From contig JABIUV010000026.1 of assembly GCA_018700895.1 (NCBI GenBank), forward strand, positions 78,970 to 142,969: 64,000 nt of DNA, written 5' to 3'. The position numbers and the translations under genes were made by a program. The notes under the pieces are model-generated. The model saw only the letters and a program-made list of their open reading frames with translations. It did no database searches and was not told the DNA's origin. This document shows, one piece after another, positions 1 to 8,190 of this stretch. How positions within the stretch are numbered: position 1 is the first letter of the stretch; the number at the start of each line of letters is the position of its first letter. Origin of the DNA: Bacteroidota bacterium. GTDB lineage: Bacteria; Bacteroidota; Bacteroidia; NS11-12g; UBA9320.

Positions 1-126
1 CGCGATTTGATTTGCTCTTTTAGAAATTACAGCAACGGCCTCATACAAATTGTCGGTTGGTTCACTAATCTCACGAGTGTCTCGGGTAATAGTAGTGTTT
101 GGAATTTCGATTTCTTCTTTGTTCAT
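1..126 (-). CDS. rpoZ: RNA polymerase omega subunit, partial (C-terminus outside window)
   Basis: The first 42 codons of a minus-strand gene run off the left edge of the window. The ATG is at 126-124, one base after the bamD stop codon, so the two are cotranscribed. The translated start contains TTITRD followed by a segment ending NLYEAVAVISKRANQI. That is the hallmark of the small omega/Rpb6-like subunit of Bacteroidota, in which the AKRANQI-type helix contacts RpoC. The subunit stabilises the beta-prime subunit of RNA polymerase. In this phylum rpoZ commonly follows bamD and precedes coaBC, which supports the call. The C-terminus is not visible. Confidence 0.85.
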   Translation of the reverse strand, partial: MNKEEIEIPNTTITRDTREISEPTDNLYEAVAVISKRANQIA

Positions 127-127
127 A

Positions 128-934
128 TTATCCTTCTTGTACAATGTTTATTTCAGCAATGGCTGAGTTACTTTTTGTTATTATTCTGTTCACCTCTTTG
201 CTAAATTCAGCCTCTTGGCCAAATTCTTTGAGGTAGTTATTTGCTCTGCTTCTAGCGTCAGTGTATCGCTCTAGTTGCCTTTTGGTAATGCTATTTTTGG
301 CATACATATAGGCTGCATCTACCGAGAGATAAGAGAGTTCGTCTCTGTTCACCATATCAGGGTAGTCTTCTACCGCGTTTTCGCAAGCTACCATAGCACT
401 ATTATAGTAGCCTAAGCTATGATAAAGCTTTGCGTTCTCATATACCTTAGCCAATATTCTGCCCCGTAGTATGTCGATTTTGTCATTACATTCAGAGACA
501 TACTTGCTGTTGGGGTACTGATTTATAAAGGTCTGTAATGTAGAAATGGCACTTTGAGTTGGCGTTTGGTCTAGTTCTATAGGCATTGCTTTTTTAAATT
601 GACACACTGCCGCCATATATGCAGCTTCTTCCCTTTTAGGGCTTAATGTGTACGTTAAGGCAAAGGAGTTAAAGTGATAGCCCGCCAGCAAAAATTCGCT
701 TGTTCCGTAATAAGAGTATGCGTATAGATAATAAATTTCTTCACGCTCAGGCTTGCCGTAGTAAAGCCCCAGCAATTCTTCTAGAAGCATTTGCGACCTT
801 ACAAAGTCTTCTTTTTGGTAATATTTTTTAGCTGCCTCCAGTTTTTCCTGCGGGGTACCGTCTTTTAATAGTTTTTGGTAACCTGAGCACGAAACTAGGG
901 TAATAGCTAACGTTATGTATAGTAATCTTATCAC
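128..934 (-). CDS. bamD: BamD/YfiO-like outer membrane assembly lipoprotein
   Basis: About 268 residues. A short signal peptide ends in the lipobox LVSC, so the protein should be a lipoprotein on the periplasmic face of the outer membrane. After it come tetratricopeptide-like helical repeats (paired Tyr-rich helices over roughly residues 25-240). BamD works with BamA in inserting beta-barrel proteins into the outer membrane. I place the start at the GTG at 934. The upstream TTG at 949 that extends the frame lies inside a TAACTTTG promoter box and would give a poorer signal peptide. The gene is followed after one base by rpoZ, the usual order in Bacteroidota. Length and lipobox fit the family. 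Confidence 0.9.
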   Translation of the reverse strand: MIRLLYITLAITLVSCSGYQKLLKDGTPQEKLEAAKKYYQKEDFVRSQMLLEELLGLYYGKPEREEIYYLYAYSYYGTSEFLLAGYHFNSFALTYTLSPKREEAAYMAAVCQFKKAMPIELDQTPTQSAISTLQTFINQYPNSKYVSECNDKIDILRGRILAKVYENAKLYHSLGYYNSAMVACENAVEDYPDMVNRDELSYLSVDAAYMYAKNSITKRQLERYTDARSRANNYLKEFGQEAEFSKEVNRIITKSNSAIAEINIVQEG

Positions 935-946
935 TGAAAATGCCTG

Positions 947-977
947 CAAAGTTATGATTTTAATTAGTTATACGAAA
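947..977 (-). promoter_or_regulatory. Promoter of bamD-rpoZ
   Basis: Read on the minus strand, 954-947 is TAACTTTG, a perfect match to the Bacteroidota -7 box TAnnTTTG. A weaker -33 element (TTTCG at 977-973, near TTTG) lies 18 bases further upstream. Transcription would start a few bases before the GTG start at 934, giving a very short leader. Confidence 0.6.
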
Positions 978-1046
978 GATTTGGAGAATAGTTACTTAGT
1001 GATTTTTTAGGGATGGTATACAATTAATTTGAGAAGTAGGCTCGTT

Positions 1047-1081
1047 TTGTGCAAGCTAACCTCTATTTAGTGTTATTTTTG
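1047..1081 (+). promoter_or_regulatory. Promoter of the alpha-oxoamine synthase gene
   Basis: TATTTTTG at 1074-1081 matches the -7 box TAnnTTTG. A TTG at 1047-1049 inside a T-rich stretch can serve as -33, though the 24-base spacing is longer than usual. The ATG follows at 1104. Confidence 0.5.
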
Positions 1082-1103
1082 CAATTCGTTAAGAAAAATT
1101 TTA

Positions 1104-2348
1104 ATGGATTTATTTGAAAAAATAGCTAAGAGGAAAAGTCCTTTGGGTCAGTATTCAGAAGATGCTCATCACTACTACACTTTCCCTAAGTTGGAAGGAG
1201 AACTTGCTCCACGTATGATGTTTAGAGGCAAAGAAGTACTTAATTGGAGTTTGAATAATTACCTTGGTTTGGGTAACCATCCAGACGTAAGAAAAGCAGA
1301 TGCTGATGCTGCAGCAAATTGGGGTTGTGCTTACCCGATGGGTGCACGTATGATGTCCGGCAATACCGACTATCACGAACAGTTAGAACAGCAACTTGCT
1401 GAGTTTGAGCAAAAAGAAGATGCTATATTGCTCAATTTTGGGTACCAAGGTATCCTTTCGGCGATAGATGCATTGGTAGATAGAAGAGATGTTATCGTAT
1501 ATGATGCTGAATCTCATGCTTGTATCATAGACGGCGTAAGACTACACCAAGGTAAGCGATTTGTATTTGGTCACAATGACATAGAAAGTCTAGAGACTCA
1601 ACTACAACGTGCTACTAAAATGGCTGATGAACAAGGGGGAGCCATATTGGTAATATCTGAAGGTGTCTTCGGAATGAGTGGAAACCAAGGAAAACTCAAA
1701 GAAATCGTCGCGTTGAAATCTAAGTTTGATTTCAGACTGATGGTAGATGATGCTCACGGATTTGGCACACTAGGGCCAAACGGAGAAGGAGCAGGCGTAG
1801 AACAAGGAGTTCAAGATGAAATAGATGTGTACTTCTCCACGTTTGCCAAGTCAATGGCGAGCATCGGAGCATTCATAGCAGGAGATAAAATGATTATCAA
1901 CTATTTGAGATATAGCATGCGTTCTCAAATTTTTGCTAAATCTTTACCTATGCCATTTGTAATTGGAGCATTGAAGCGTCTAGATATGCTAAGAAATGAA
2001 CCACATCATAAAGCAAATCTTTGGAAAATAGTAGATGCACTCCAAGGTGGTTTAAAAGCAGAAGGTTTTAATATTGGGACCACTAGTTCTTGCGTTACAC
2101 CTGTTATCTTACAAGGAAACGTGGCTGAGGCTACTCACCTTACACGCGACTTGAGAGAGAACTTCAGTATATTCTGCTCCATAGTAGTATATCCAGTAGT
2201 GCCTAAAGATGTTATTATGCTTAGATTAATTCCTACTGCGGCACATAGTTTGGCCGATGTAGAGGAAACCATCAAGGCGTTCCAAGACATAAAAGGTAAA
2301 TTATTAGCTGGCGAATATAAAGCAGAGAAGCTAGCAGCGTTTAACTAA
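1104..2348 (+). CDS. PLP-dependent alpha-oxoamine synthase (SPT/KBL/BioF family)
   Basis: 414 residues, fold-type I PLP enzyme that condenses an amino acid with an acyl thioester and releases CO2. Visible landmarks: the DDAH motif (Asp215 for the pyridine nitrogen, His218), the Schiff-base lysine K249 in FAKS, and SHACIIDG upstream. The family includes serine palmitoyltransferase, 2-amino-3-ketobutyrate CoA ligase, AON synthase and cysteate acyltransferase. This is the long version very conserved in Bacteroidota, with an N-terminal MDLFEKI segment and a C-terminal tail beyond residue 395. Because the phylum makes sphingolipids and sulfonolipids, a lipid-backbone role is a reasonable inference, but the amino acid used (Ser, Gly or cysteate) cannot be read from the sequence. 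It has its own promoter and is followed after 12 bases by the HhH gene. Confidence 0.85.
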   Translation: MDLFEKIAKRKSPLGQYSEDAHHYYTFPKLEGELAPRMMFRGKEVLNWSLNNYLGLGNHPDVRKADADAAANWGCAYPMGARMMSGNTDYHEQLEQQLAEFEQKEDAILLNFGYQGILSAIDALVDRRDVIVYDAESHACIIDGVRLHQGKRFVFGHNDIESLETQLQRATKMADEQGGAILVISEGVFGMSGNQGKLKEIVALKSKFDFRLMVDDAHGFGTLGPNGEGAGVEQGVQDEIDVYFSTFAKSMASIGAFIAGDKMIINYLRYSMRSQIFAKSLPMPFVIGALKRLDMLRNEPHHKANLWKIVDALQGGLKAEGFNIGTTSSCVTPVILQGNVAEATHLTRDLRENFSIFCSIVVYPVVPKDVIMLRLIPTAAHSLADVEETIKAFQDIKGKLLAGEYKAEKLAAFN

Positions 2349-2360
2349 GGTTTTATAATA

Positions 2361-3272
2361 GTGAGGAGAGTTTTCGAAAAACTTTTAAGCTATGTCGAAA
2401 TATCGAATTTTGAAAGAGGAGGGCTTATGGCTCTCCTCTTTTCGTTGCTATTGGTTTCGGCTTATTACTACTACAAAAATAGCAGAGCTGCTGAACCACT
2501 CTATATAGATGAAACTGCCCTTGCCGCGTTTAGAAAACAAGTAGATAGTACTTTTGCTAAAGAAAAAGAGGATTACACCTATGGCGATAAACCCAATGCT
2601 AAAGTAGTAATGCCTGTTCGTCTTTTTAATCCCAATGCAGGTACAGCTTCAGCGTTGCAAAATAAAGGCGTCCCAAGATATATAGCTCAAGCAATAGTGA
2701 AATATCGCAATGCCGGAGGTAAGTTTAGATATAAGTCTGATCTGGCTAAGCTTTATGTAATAGATGAGCAGCGTTACTACACTCTGGAACCTTATATAGA
2801 TTTACCTGTCAAACCTAAGCGGGTAGTTTCAGATTCAAAGGAAGAAATATTTAAGAAGGATAGCGTGGTGGCTAGGAGGCCTATTGACATAAATACGGTG
2901 AGTGCTTCAGATTTGGAAAAACTGAGTGGAATTGGTTCGTTTTACGCTCAAAAAATCACGGAGTATCTGGATAAGTTAGGCGGCTTTGTAAGTAGTGAAC
3001 AACTCAATGAGGTGTTTGGAATGCGACCAGAGTCGGTTGATCAAATATCATCCTATTTTGAATATGGTGAAAATATTAAACAGAAGCATACCAACAGTGC
3101 TGGTTTTAAAGATTTAGTGGCCCACCCTTACCTCACTTATAATGAAGTAAAAGCTATTGTAAATTACAGAGAGCAACACGACGGGTTTCATTCGGTATCT
3201 GAAATAATGACTCTTCATATTTTCAAGGGGAAAGACACTAGTCGCTTAATTCCTTATTTAGACCTAAACTAA
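2361..3272 (+). CDS. Membrane-anchored helix-hairpin-helix (ComEA-like) protein
   Basis: 303 residues. One transmembrane helix lies at about residues 22-39, followed by a long extracytoplasmic part with helix-hairpin-helix modules: around 95-145 (KGVPRYIAQAIVKYRNAGG), 172-232 (INTVSASDLEKLSGIGSF) and a third near 250-300. Tandem HhH units of this kind bind double-stranded DNA without sequence specificity in ComEA. DNA binding or uptake is an inference here, since no other competence genes are adjacent. The start is a GTG, 12 bases after the stop of the synthase gene, and no ATG is available before the membrane helix. The two genes probably share a transcript. Confidence 0.75.
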   Translation: MRRVFEKLLSYVEISNFERGGLMALLFSLLLVSAYYYYKNSRAAEPLYIDETALAAFRKQVDSTFAKEKEDYTYGDKPNAKVVMPVRLFNPNAGTASALQNKGVPRYIAQAIVKYRNAGGKFRYKSDLAKLYVIDEQRYYTLEPYIDLPVKPKRVVSDSKEEIFKKDSVVARRPIDINTVSASDLEKLSGIGSFYAQKITEYLDKLGGFVSSEQLNEVFGMRPESVDQISSYFEYGENIKQKHTNSAGFKDLVAHPYLTYNEVKAIVNYREQHDGFHSVSEIMTLHIFKGKDTSRLIPYLDLN

Positions 3273-3327
3273 TTGGCTTTGAGCTTTTGTAGTAGGTATA
3301 CTTGTATGCTTCTAAGAAGGAAATACA

Positions 3328-4467
3328 ATGAACTTTATACACTCCGAAACACAAGAAATGATAAGACAAGCAGCTAGCGATTTTGCTACTAAGCATATAA
3401 GACCCCACGTAATGGAATGGGATGAGTCGCAGCATTTCCCTAGAGATTTATTTACCAAAATGGGTGAACAGGGGTTTATGGGTATCTTGGTGCCAGAAGA
3501 GTACGGAGGGTCCGGTTTAGGCTATTATGAGTACGCCGCCGTAGTAGATGAGATAGCTCAGGTATGTGGTTCGATTGGGCTCTCTACTGCAGCTCATAAT
3601 TCGTTGTGTACGGGACATATATTATATCACGCTAATGAGGCTCAAAAACAAAAATATTTGCCAAAACTAGCTTCAGGAGAGCACTTAGGTGCTTGGGGAC
3701 TTACAGAGCCCAATACTGGGAGCGATGCCCTACGAATGAAAACCGTAGCCAAAAAAGTAGATGGTGGTTGGATGATTAATGGAGCTAAGAACTGGATAAC
3801 ACACGGAATTTCGGGAGATATTGCCGTAGTGCTTGCCCGCACGGGTGAGTTGCTCGACAGTAGAGGTATATCTGCCTTTATAGTGGAACGTGGCACTCTA
3901 GGTTTCAAAGGGGGTAAAAAAGAAAATAAACTCGGTATGCGAGCATCCGAAACAGCCGAAATGATTTTCGAAGATTGCTTTGTACCAGACGAAAACTTGA
4001 TAGGATTAGAGGGCGAGGGGTTTATACAAGCGATGAAAATACTTGATGGAGGACGAATTTCTATCGCAGCATTGTCGTTGGGTATTGCAAAAGGAGCCTA
4101 CAAAGCTGCATTGGCATACAGTCAGGAGCGAGAGCAGTTTGGTAAATCTATTTCAGAATTTCAAGGCATTAGTTTCAAACTAGCAGATATGGCCACAGAG
4201 CTAGAGGCCTCTCAGCTATTGATAGATCAATCATGCTTTTTGAAAAACGAAGACTTGCCTATGACCAAAGAAAGTGCAATGGCTAAATACTACGCATCAG
4301 AAGTGGCGGTAAAATCAAGTACGGAAGCTGTGCAGATATTTGGCGGATACGGCTATACGAAGGATTTTCCGGTAGAGAAATACTATAGAGACAGTAAGCT
4401 TTGCACTATAGGAGAGGGTACCTCCGAGATACAAAAAATCGTAATATCTCGACAGATATTAAAATGA
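3328..4467 (+). CDS. Acyl-CoA dehydrogenase
   Basis: 379 residues, the normal length for a short/medium-chain acyl-CoA dehydrogenase. It catalyses FAD-dependent alpha,beta-desaturation of acyl-CoA in the cytoplasm in fatty acid or branched-chain amino acid oxidation, passing electrons to ETF. Seen in the sequence: the FAD/substrate motif [12 protein letters not shown] near residues 124-135, the mid-domain Arg-rich dimer motif [12 protein letters not shown], and the C-terminal GEGTSEIQ motif in which E363 occupies the catalytic base position. Chain-length specificity cannot be told. The neighbouring genes show no beta-oxidation cluster. Confidence 0.92.
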   Translation: MNFIHSETQEMIRQAASDFATKHIRPHVMEWDESQHFPRDLFTKMGEQGFMGILVPEEYGGSGLGYYEYAAVVDEIAQVCGSIGLSTAAHNSLCTGHILYHANEAQKQKYLPKLASGEHLGAWGLTEPNTGSDALRMKTVAKKVDGGWMINGAKNWITHGISGDIAVVLARTGELLDSRGISAFIVERGTLGFKGGKKENKLGMRASETAEMIFEDCFVPDENLIGLEGEGFIQAMKILDGGRISIAALSLGIAKGAYKAALAYSQEREQFGKSISEFQGISFKLADMATELEASQLLIDQSCFLKNEDLPMTKESAMAKYYASEVAVKSSTEAVQIFGGYGYTKDFPVEKYYRDSKLCTIGEGTSEIQKIVISRQILK

Positions 4468-4493
4468 TGTAGTGCATTTGATAAAATTAGTAT

Positions 4494-4501
4494 TAATTTT
4501 G
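4494..4501 (+). promoter_or_regulatory. -7 box of rpsU
   Basis: TAATTTTG at 4494-4501 fits TAnnTTTG and lies 17 bases before the rpsU ATG. A TTTG at 4477-4480 is closer than the usual -33 distance, so only the -7 element is claimed. Confidence 0.5.
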
Positions 4502-4518
4502 CACTCCTTTTATAAAAC

Positions 4519-4707
4519 ATGTTACTAATAAATCTAAAAGATACCGATACGATAGACAAGGCTCTAAAAAAGTATAAGAAGAAGTTTGAAAAAACTGGAG
4601 TTATCAAAGAGCTTAGAGAAAGACAGCAGTTTACAAAGCCATCTGTAACAAGAAGAAAGCAGATCATCAAAGCTAAGTACAAGCAGTCGCTCAATAATCC
4701 TAAGTAA
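4519..4707 (+). CDS. rpsU: 30S ribosomal protein bS21
   Basis: 62 residues, very basic, with the S21 pattern: a short beta start (LINLKDTDTIDKALKKY), a long helix with KKFEKTGVIKELRER, then a Lys/Arg-rich tail. bS21 sits near the 3' end of 16S rRNA on the small-subunit platform. Bacteroidota are known for ribosomes that hide the anti-Shine-Dalgarno, with bS21 among the proteins involved, in keeping with the general lack of SD sites in this window. The gene precedes the recombinase gene by about 60 bases, the usual neighbourhood in the phylum. Confidence 0.93.
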   Translation: MLLINLKDTDTIDKALKKYKKKFEKTGVIKELRERQQFTKPSVTRRKQIIKAKYKQSLNNPK

Positions 4708-4769
4708 TCATAGTCCTAATCAGGAGGCTGGAGACTATTCCAAAAGAATAGTGTACTTTAGTCGTTCGT

Positions 4770-5657
4770 ATGAGCGAATCTCTTGATTACATAGAGACAT
4801 TTTATAACTACCTTCTCAAGGAGCGTAGTTATAGTAGTAATACTGCTGTGGCATACCGTAAGGATGTCGAGCAGTATTTTTTGTTTACAGAAAGTTGGGA
4901 CGTAGTCCCCGAAGTAAAACAAGTGCGAAAATGGGTCCGCCAATTGATGCAGGATAGATTGAGCGAGAAATCAGTACACCGCAAAGTGAGCTCTGTAAGG
5001 GCGTATGCAGATTTCCTTTACCGCACTAATATTATACAGGAGATACCTTCACTCACGCTCCAACTCCCCAAAATAAAAAAACGCATACCTGTATATATAA
5101 AAGAAGACGAGCTCAATGTGATGCTCAATAATCTAGAGGACCAAGCGGTCGATTATGAATCTACTTTGGCTTATTGCCTGATTACCACCTTTTACCATAC
5201 TGGCTTAAGACGGTCAGAACTTGTGAATTTGCTTTCGGACGATGTTTATCTTCACAAGAAAGAACTCAAAGTATTAGGCAAAGGAAATAAGGAGCGAATT
5301 GTACCTATTAGTAATGAGTTAAAACAGGTGTTTGAACGATATTTACGTGTCAAAGGTGAGGAGATAGGAGATACTAAATTATTTTTTTGTAACTTCGGAG
5401 GAACGAAATTGAAAGAAAAATGGGTGTATTCCTTAGTGAACGCTTTACTCTCGCAAACAACTGGCGAAAAAAAGAGCCCGCATATACTTAGGCATAGTTT
5501 TGCAACGCATTTGTTGCAAAATGGGGCGGATATTAACTCCATAAGAGAGTTGCTAGGGCACAGCAGCCTAAGCTCTACACAGATATATGCACATAATGAT
5601 ATAAAGAGACTCAAAGAGGTTTATCGAGATGCACATCCGTTTTCTGACGATAAATGA
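4770..5657 (+). CDS. xerC: Tyrosine recombinase XerC/XerD
   Basis: 295 residues. The N-terminal SAM-like core-binding domain (about 1-90) is followed by the catalytic domain with the full set of residues: R147 in TGLR, the beta-hairpin lysine in LGKGNKER, HxLRH in SPHILRHSFATH, the His of LLGHSSLSSTQ, and the nucleophile Y273 in TQIYAH. It cleaves and rejoins DNA at dif to resolve chromosome dimers. XerC and XerD cannot be separated by eye, so the symbol is by context (rpsU and hpf neighbours). Length and motifs argue for a housekeeping Xer rather than a phage or ICE integrase, and no attachment repeats are seen beside it. Confidence 0.88.
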   Translation: MSESLDYIETFYNYLLKERSYSSNTAVAYRKDVEQYFLFTESWDVVPEVKQVRKWVRQLMQDRLSEKSVHRKVSSVRAYADFLYRTNIIQEIPSLTLQLPKIKKRIPVYIKEDELNVMLNNLEDQAVDYESTLAYCLITTFYHTGLRRSELVNLLSDDVYLHKKELKVLGKGNKERIVPISNELKQVFERYLRVKGEEIGDTKLFFCNFGGTKLKEKWVYSLVNALLSQTTGEKKSPHILRHSFATHLLQNGADINSIRELLGHSSLSSTQIYAHNDIKRLKEVYRDAHPFSDDK

Positions 5658-5686
5658 AACATTAACCATTAAAACAGAACACAATT

Positions 5687-5986
5687 ATGAACACAGAGAT
5701 TCAAGCTATTCATTTTAAAGCAGATCAGAAGCTAAAAGACTTTGTAGATATTAAACTCCAAAAACTAGAAACATTTTATGAAGACATTATAGATGCACAA
5801 GTTTTTTTGAAAATAGAAAACACTAGTGTGAAGGAAAATAAGATCGTAGAGATAAAACTTAATGCCAAGCACAATACCTTTATACAAAAAGAAACATCCA
5901 TTACCTTCGAGGCTGCTACTGATATAGCGTTAGAAGCACTGAAAGTGCAGCTCAAAAGACATAAAGGAAAGCTAGCGGAACACTGA
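5687..5986 (+). CDS. hpf: Ribosome hibernation-promoting factor, short form
   Basis: 99 residues, only the beta-alpha-beta-beta-beta-alpha domain of HPF/YfiA (RaiA). It begins with IQAIHFKADQKLKDFVDIKLQKL and ends with the helix DIALEALKVQLKRHKGKL. The protein binds the 30S decoding region in stationary phase and inactivates ribosomes. The long form's dimerisation tail is absent. It lies 29 bases after xerC on the same strand, so the two are probably cotranscribed. The tRNA-tuf operon starts about 170 bases downstream. Confidence 0.88.
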   Translation: MNTEIQAIHFKADQKLKDFVDIKLQKLETFYEDIIDAQVFLKIENTSVKENKIVEIKLNAKHNTFIQKETSITFEAATDIALEALKVQLKRHKGKLAEH

Positions 5987-6052
5987 TTTAGTGGTATTTT
6001 CGGAATACGAGACTCAAAGACAAAAAAAACCATAGATTTTTTTACCAAAGCA

Positions 6053-6082
6053 TTTGCACTTGTAAAAAAATTACTACCTTTG
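6053..6082 (+). promoter_or_regulatory. Promoter of the tRNA-tuf-secE-nusG operon
   Basis: TTTG at 6053-6056 (-33) and TACCTTTG at 6075-6082 (-7) are separated by 18 bases, a textbook Bacteroidota sigma-ABfr promoter. Transcription would begin near 6089 and read through the four tRNAs into tuf. Confidence 0.75.
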
Positions 6083-6155
6083 CCCACCTTAAAATAAGCA
6101 GGGATTATAAAAAGTATAATGTTCTTTGAATCAACCCGCTCATTTTAAACATATT

Positions 6156-6228
6156 GCCGCCTTAGCTCAGTTGGTAGAGCAGCTGATTTGTAATCAGCCG
6201 GTCGTTGGTTCGAGTCCAATAGGCGGCT
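6156..6228 (+). tRNA. tRNA-Thr (TGT)
   Basis: 73 bases. Acceptor arms GCCGCCT/AGGCGGC pair fully. The anticodon stem GCTGA/TCAGC encloses a seven-base loop with TGT at 6189-6191. T-arm GGTTCGAGTCC is present. The 3' CCA is not encoded. First gene of the operon. Confidence 0.97.
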
Positions 6229-6241
6229 CTTTTTTTTATAT

Positions 6242-6325
6242 GGGGAGATACCAGAGCGGTCAAATGGGGCAGACTGTAAATCTGCTGCTTCGGCTACGTA
6301 GGTTCGAATCCTACTCTCCCCACCA
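6242..6325 (+). tRNA. tRNA-Tyr (GTA)
   Basis: Class II tRNA with a long variable arm. Acceptor arms GGGGAGA/TCTCCCC pair. The anticodon stem GCAGA/TCTGC carries GTA in its loop. The variable arm includes GCTTCGGC. The 3' CCA is encoded (6323-6325), unlike in the first Thr, Gly and Trp tRNAs here. Confidence 0.97.
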
Positions 6326-6349
6326 TAAAAAATAAAGTAATATGTATAT

Positions 6350-6422
6350 GCGGGAGTAGCTCAGTTGGTAGAGCGACAGCCTTCCAAGCTGTAGGTCGCG
6401 GGTTCGAGCCTCGTCTCCCGCT
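6350..6422 (+). tRNA. tRNA-Gly (TCC)
   Basis: 73 bases. Acceptor GCGGGAG/CTCCCGC, anticodon stem ACAGC/GCTGT with TCC in the loop. T-arm GGGTTCGAGCC. CCA is not encoded. Confidence 0.97.
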
Positions 6423-6568
6423 CAATGCTTTTGAGTGAAAGCTCTGAAGCGTGCAATTTCCTTTTATAAGGTCCTTGCATTTTTTTAGTTTGGGCTAATT
6501 GGTGGTTTGTGCATTGCCTTTCTGCTTTATACCTTAGATACATATTGTTTGTTTATGTAAGCAAATAA

Positions 6569-6643
6569 GCCGACGTAGCTCAGGGGTAGAGCGTTTCCTT
6601 GGTAAGGAAGAGGTCGTGAGTTCAATTCTCATCGTTGGCTCCA
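6569..6643 (+). tRNA. tRNA-Thr (GGT)
   Basis: Acceptor GCCGACG/CGTTGGC (one G-T pair), anticodon stem TTTCC/GGAAG with GGT in the loop. The 3' CCA is encoded at 6641-6643. It lies 35 bases before tuf; a tRNA-Thr directly before tuf is a widely conserved arrangement. The 146 bases between tRNA-Gly and this gene hold no ORF or other recognisable element. Confidence 0.96.
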
Positions 6644-6678
6644 CATTTATTAAAAAGAAAGAATAATTAATTTTAATC

Positions 6679-7866
6679 ATGTCAAAAGCAACATTTGATC
6701 GTTCGAAAGAACACGTAAACATTGGAACTATTGGACACGTAGATCACGGTAAAACTACCTTGACTGCAGCCATTAGTTCTGTACTGTCTAATCAAGGATT
6801 GGCAGAAAAAACAGATTTCGGTACTATCGATTCTGCTCCAGAGGAAAAAGAAAGAGGTATCACCATTAACACTGCTCACATTGAGTATCAAACAGAAGCA
6901 AGACACTACGCACACGTAGATTGTCCTGGTCACGCGGATTATGTAAAAAACATGGTCACGGGTGCTGCTCAAATGGATGGTGCTATACTTGTAGTTGCGG
7001 CTACTGATGGTCCTATGCCACAAACTAAAGAGCATATCCTTCTTGCTAGACAAGTTGGGGTGCCTAGATTAGTTGTTTTCATGAACAAAGTTGATATGGT
7101 AGATGACGAAGAGCTTCTAGAACTTGTTGAGATTGAAATAAGAGAACTTTTAGGTTTCTATGAGTTTGACGAAGATAACACTCCTATCATTCAAGGATCT
7201 GCATTAGGTGCATTGAACGGCGATGATAAGTGGGTTGCTACTGTTCAGGAATTGATGAATGCTGTTGATTCTTGGATACCAGTTCCTCCACGTTTGACTG
7301 ATCAGCCTTTCCTAATGCCAGTAGAGGATGTATTCTCTATCACTGGTCGTGGTACGGTAGCTACAGGTAGAATAGAAAGAGGTATTATCAATGTAGGTGA
7401 TGCAGTTGATATTGTAGGTATGGGTGCAGAAGATATGAAGTCTGTATGTACAGGAGTTGAGATGTTTAGAAAACTTCTAGACAGAGGGCAAGCTGGTGAT
7501 AATGCTGGTATCCTTCTTAGAGGTATTGACAAAACAGATATCAAGAGGGGTATGGTAATCGTAGCTCCAGGTTCTGTTACTCCACATACTGAGTTCAAGG
7601 CTGAGATCTATGTATTGTCAAAAGAAGAAGGTGGACGTCACACTCCATTCTTTAATAAGTATCGTCCACAGTTCTACTTCAGAACTACTGACGTAACTGG
7701 TGAGATCAAACTTCCAGAGGGTACTGAAATGGTAATGCCAGGTGATAACGTAAGTATCACTGTTGAGCTTATCAATGCAGTAGCAATGGAAAAAGGGCTT
7801 AAGTTCGCTATCCGTGAAGGTGGTAGAACAGTAGGTGCTGGTCAAGTTACTGAAATAATCAAGTAA
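6679..7866 (+). CDS. tuf: Elongation factor Tu
   Basis: 395 residues. GTPase that brings aminoacyl-tRNA to the ribosomal A site. All G motifs are present: GHVDHGKT near residues 19-26, RGIT for switch I, DCPGH near 80, NKVD near 135 and the SAL-type G5. Domains 2 and 3 follow from about residue 205 ([26 protein letters not shown]) to the end. Full length, with no insertion. It sits between tRNA-Thr and tRNA-Trp in one transcription unit. Confidence 0.99.
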   Translation: MSKATFDRSKEHVNIGTIGHVDHGKTTLTAAISSVLSNQGLAEKTDFGTIDSAPEEKERGITINTAHIEYQTEARHYAHVDCPGHADYVKNMVTGAAQMDGAILVVAATDGPMPQTKEHILLARQVGVPRLVVFMNKVDMVDDEELLELVEIEIRELLGFYEFDEDNTPIIQGSALGALNGDDKWVATVQELMNAVDSWIPVPPRLTDQPFLMPVEDVFSITGRGTVATGRIERGIINVGDAVDIVGMGAEDMKSVCTGVEMFRKLLDRGQAGDNAGILLRGIDKTDIKRGMVIVAPGSVTPHTEFKAEIYVLSKEEGGRHTPFFNKYRPQFYFRTTDVTGEIKLPEGTEMVMPGDNVSITVELINAVAMEKGLKFAIREGGRTVGAGQVTEIIK

Positions 7867-7883
7867 TAATATATAAGGCACAA

Positions 7884-7957
7884 ACGGGTGTAGCTCAGCT
7901 GGCCAGAGCACTGGTCTCCAAAACCAGGTGTCGGGAGTTCGAATCTCTCCACCCGTG
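7884..7957 (+). tRNA. tRNA-Trp (CCA)
   Basis: 74 bases. Acceptor ACGGGTG/CACCCGT, anticodon stem CTGGT/ACCAG with CCA in the loop. The 3' CCA end is not encoded. It lies between tuf and secE, a standard location. Confidence 0.97.
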
Positions 7958-7970
7958 CAATTAACAAATA

Positions 7971-8168
7971 ATGAGTAGGATAGTAGAAATTTGGAAGGAG
8001 ACAACTGACGAGTTGGTAAACAAGGTTACTTGGCCAACTTGGACAGAATTAAGAAGCAGTACCATAATTGTGGTCATAGCTTCCATTCTTTTTGCTCTTG
8101 TAATAATGCTTATAGATAAAGCATTTGGAGCATTTATGAATGATTTCCTTTACAAAATAGTAGAGTAA
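7971..8168 (+). CDS. secE: Preprotein translocase subunit SecE
   Basis: 65 residues, the short single-helix form. The amphipathic N-terminus holds the conserved VTWPTWTEL segment (consensus V.WP...E) and is followed by one membrane helix at about residues 32-52. SecE clamps SecY in the inner membrane. It lies 13 bases after tRNA-Trp and 22 before nusG, the universal order. Confidence 0.95.
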   Translation: MSRIVEIWKETTDELVNKVTWPTWTELRSSTIIVVIASILFALVIMLIDKAFGAFMNDFLYKIVE

Positions 8169-8190
8169 GTTTTAAGGACGATAAAAAGTA

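Noticed and set aside
4770..5657. Xer-type gene as integrase of a mobile element
   Set aside because: It sits between rpsU and hpf with no att-like repeats or cargo genes, so it is a housekeeping recombinase.
7302..7598. Long open frames on the strand opposite tuf, rpoB, rpoC and the T9SS genes
   Set aside because: They mirror the codon pattern of the real genes, lack starts, promoters or recognisable domains, and were left out.
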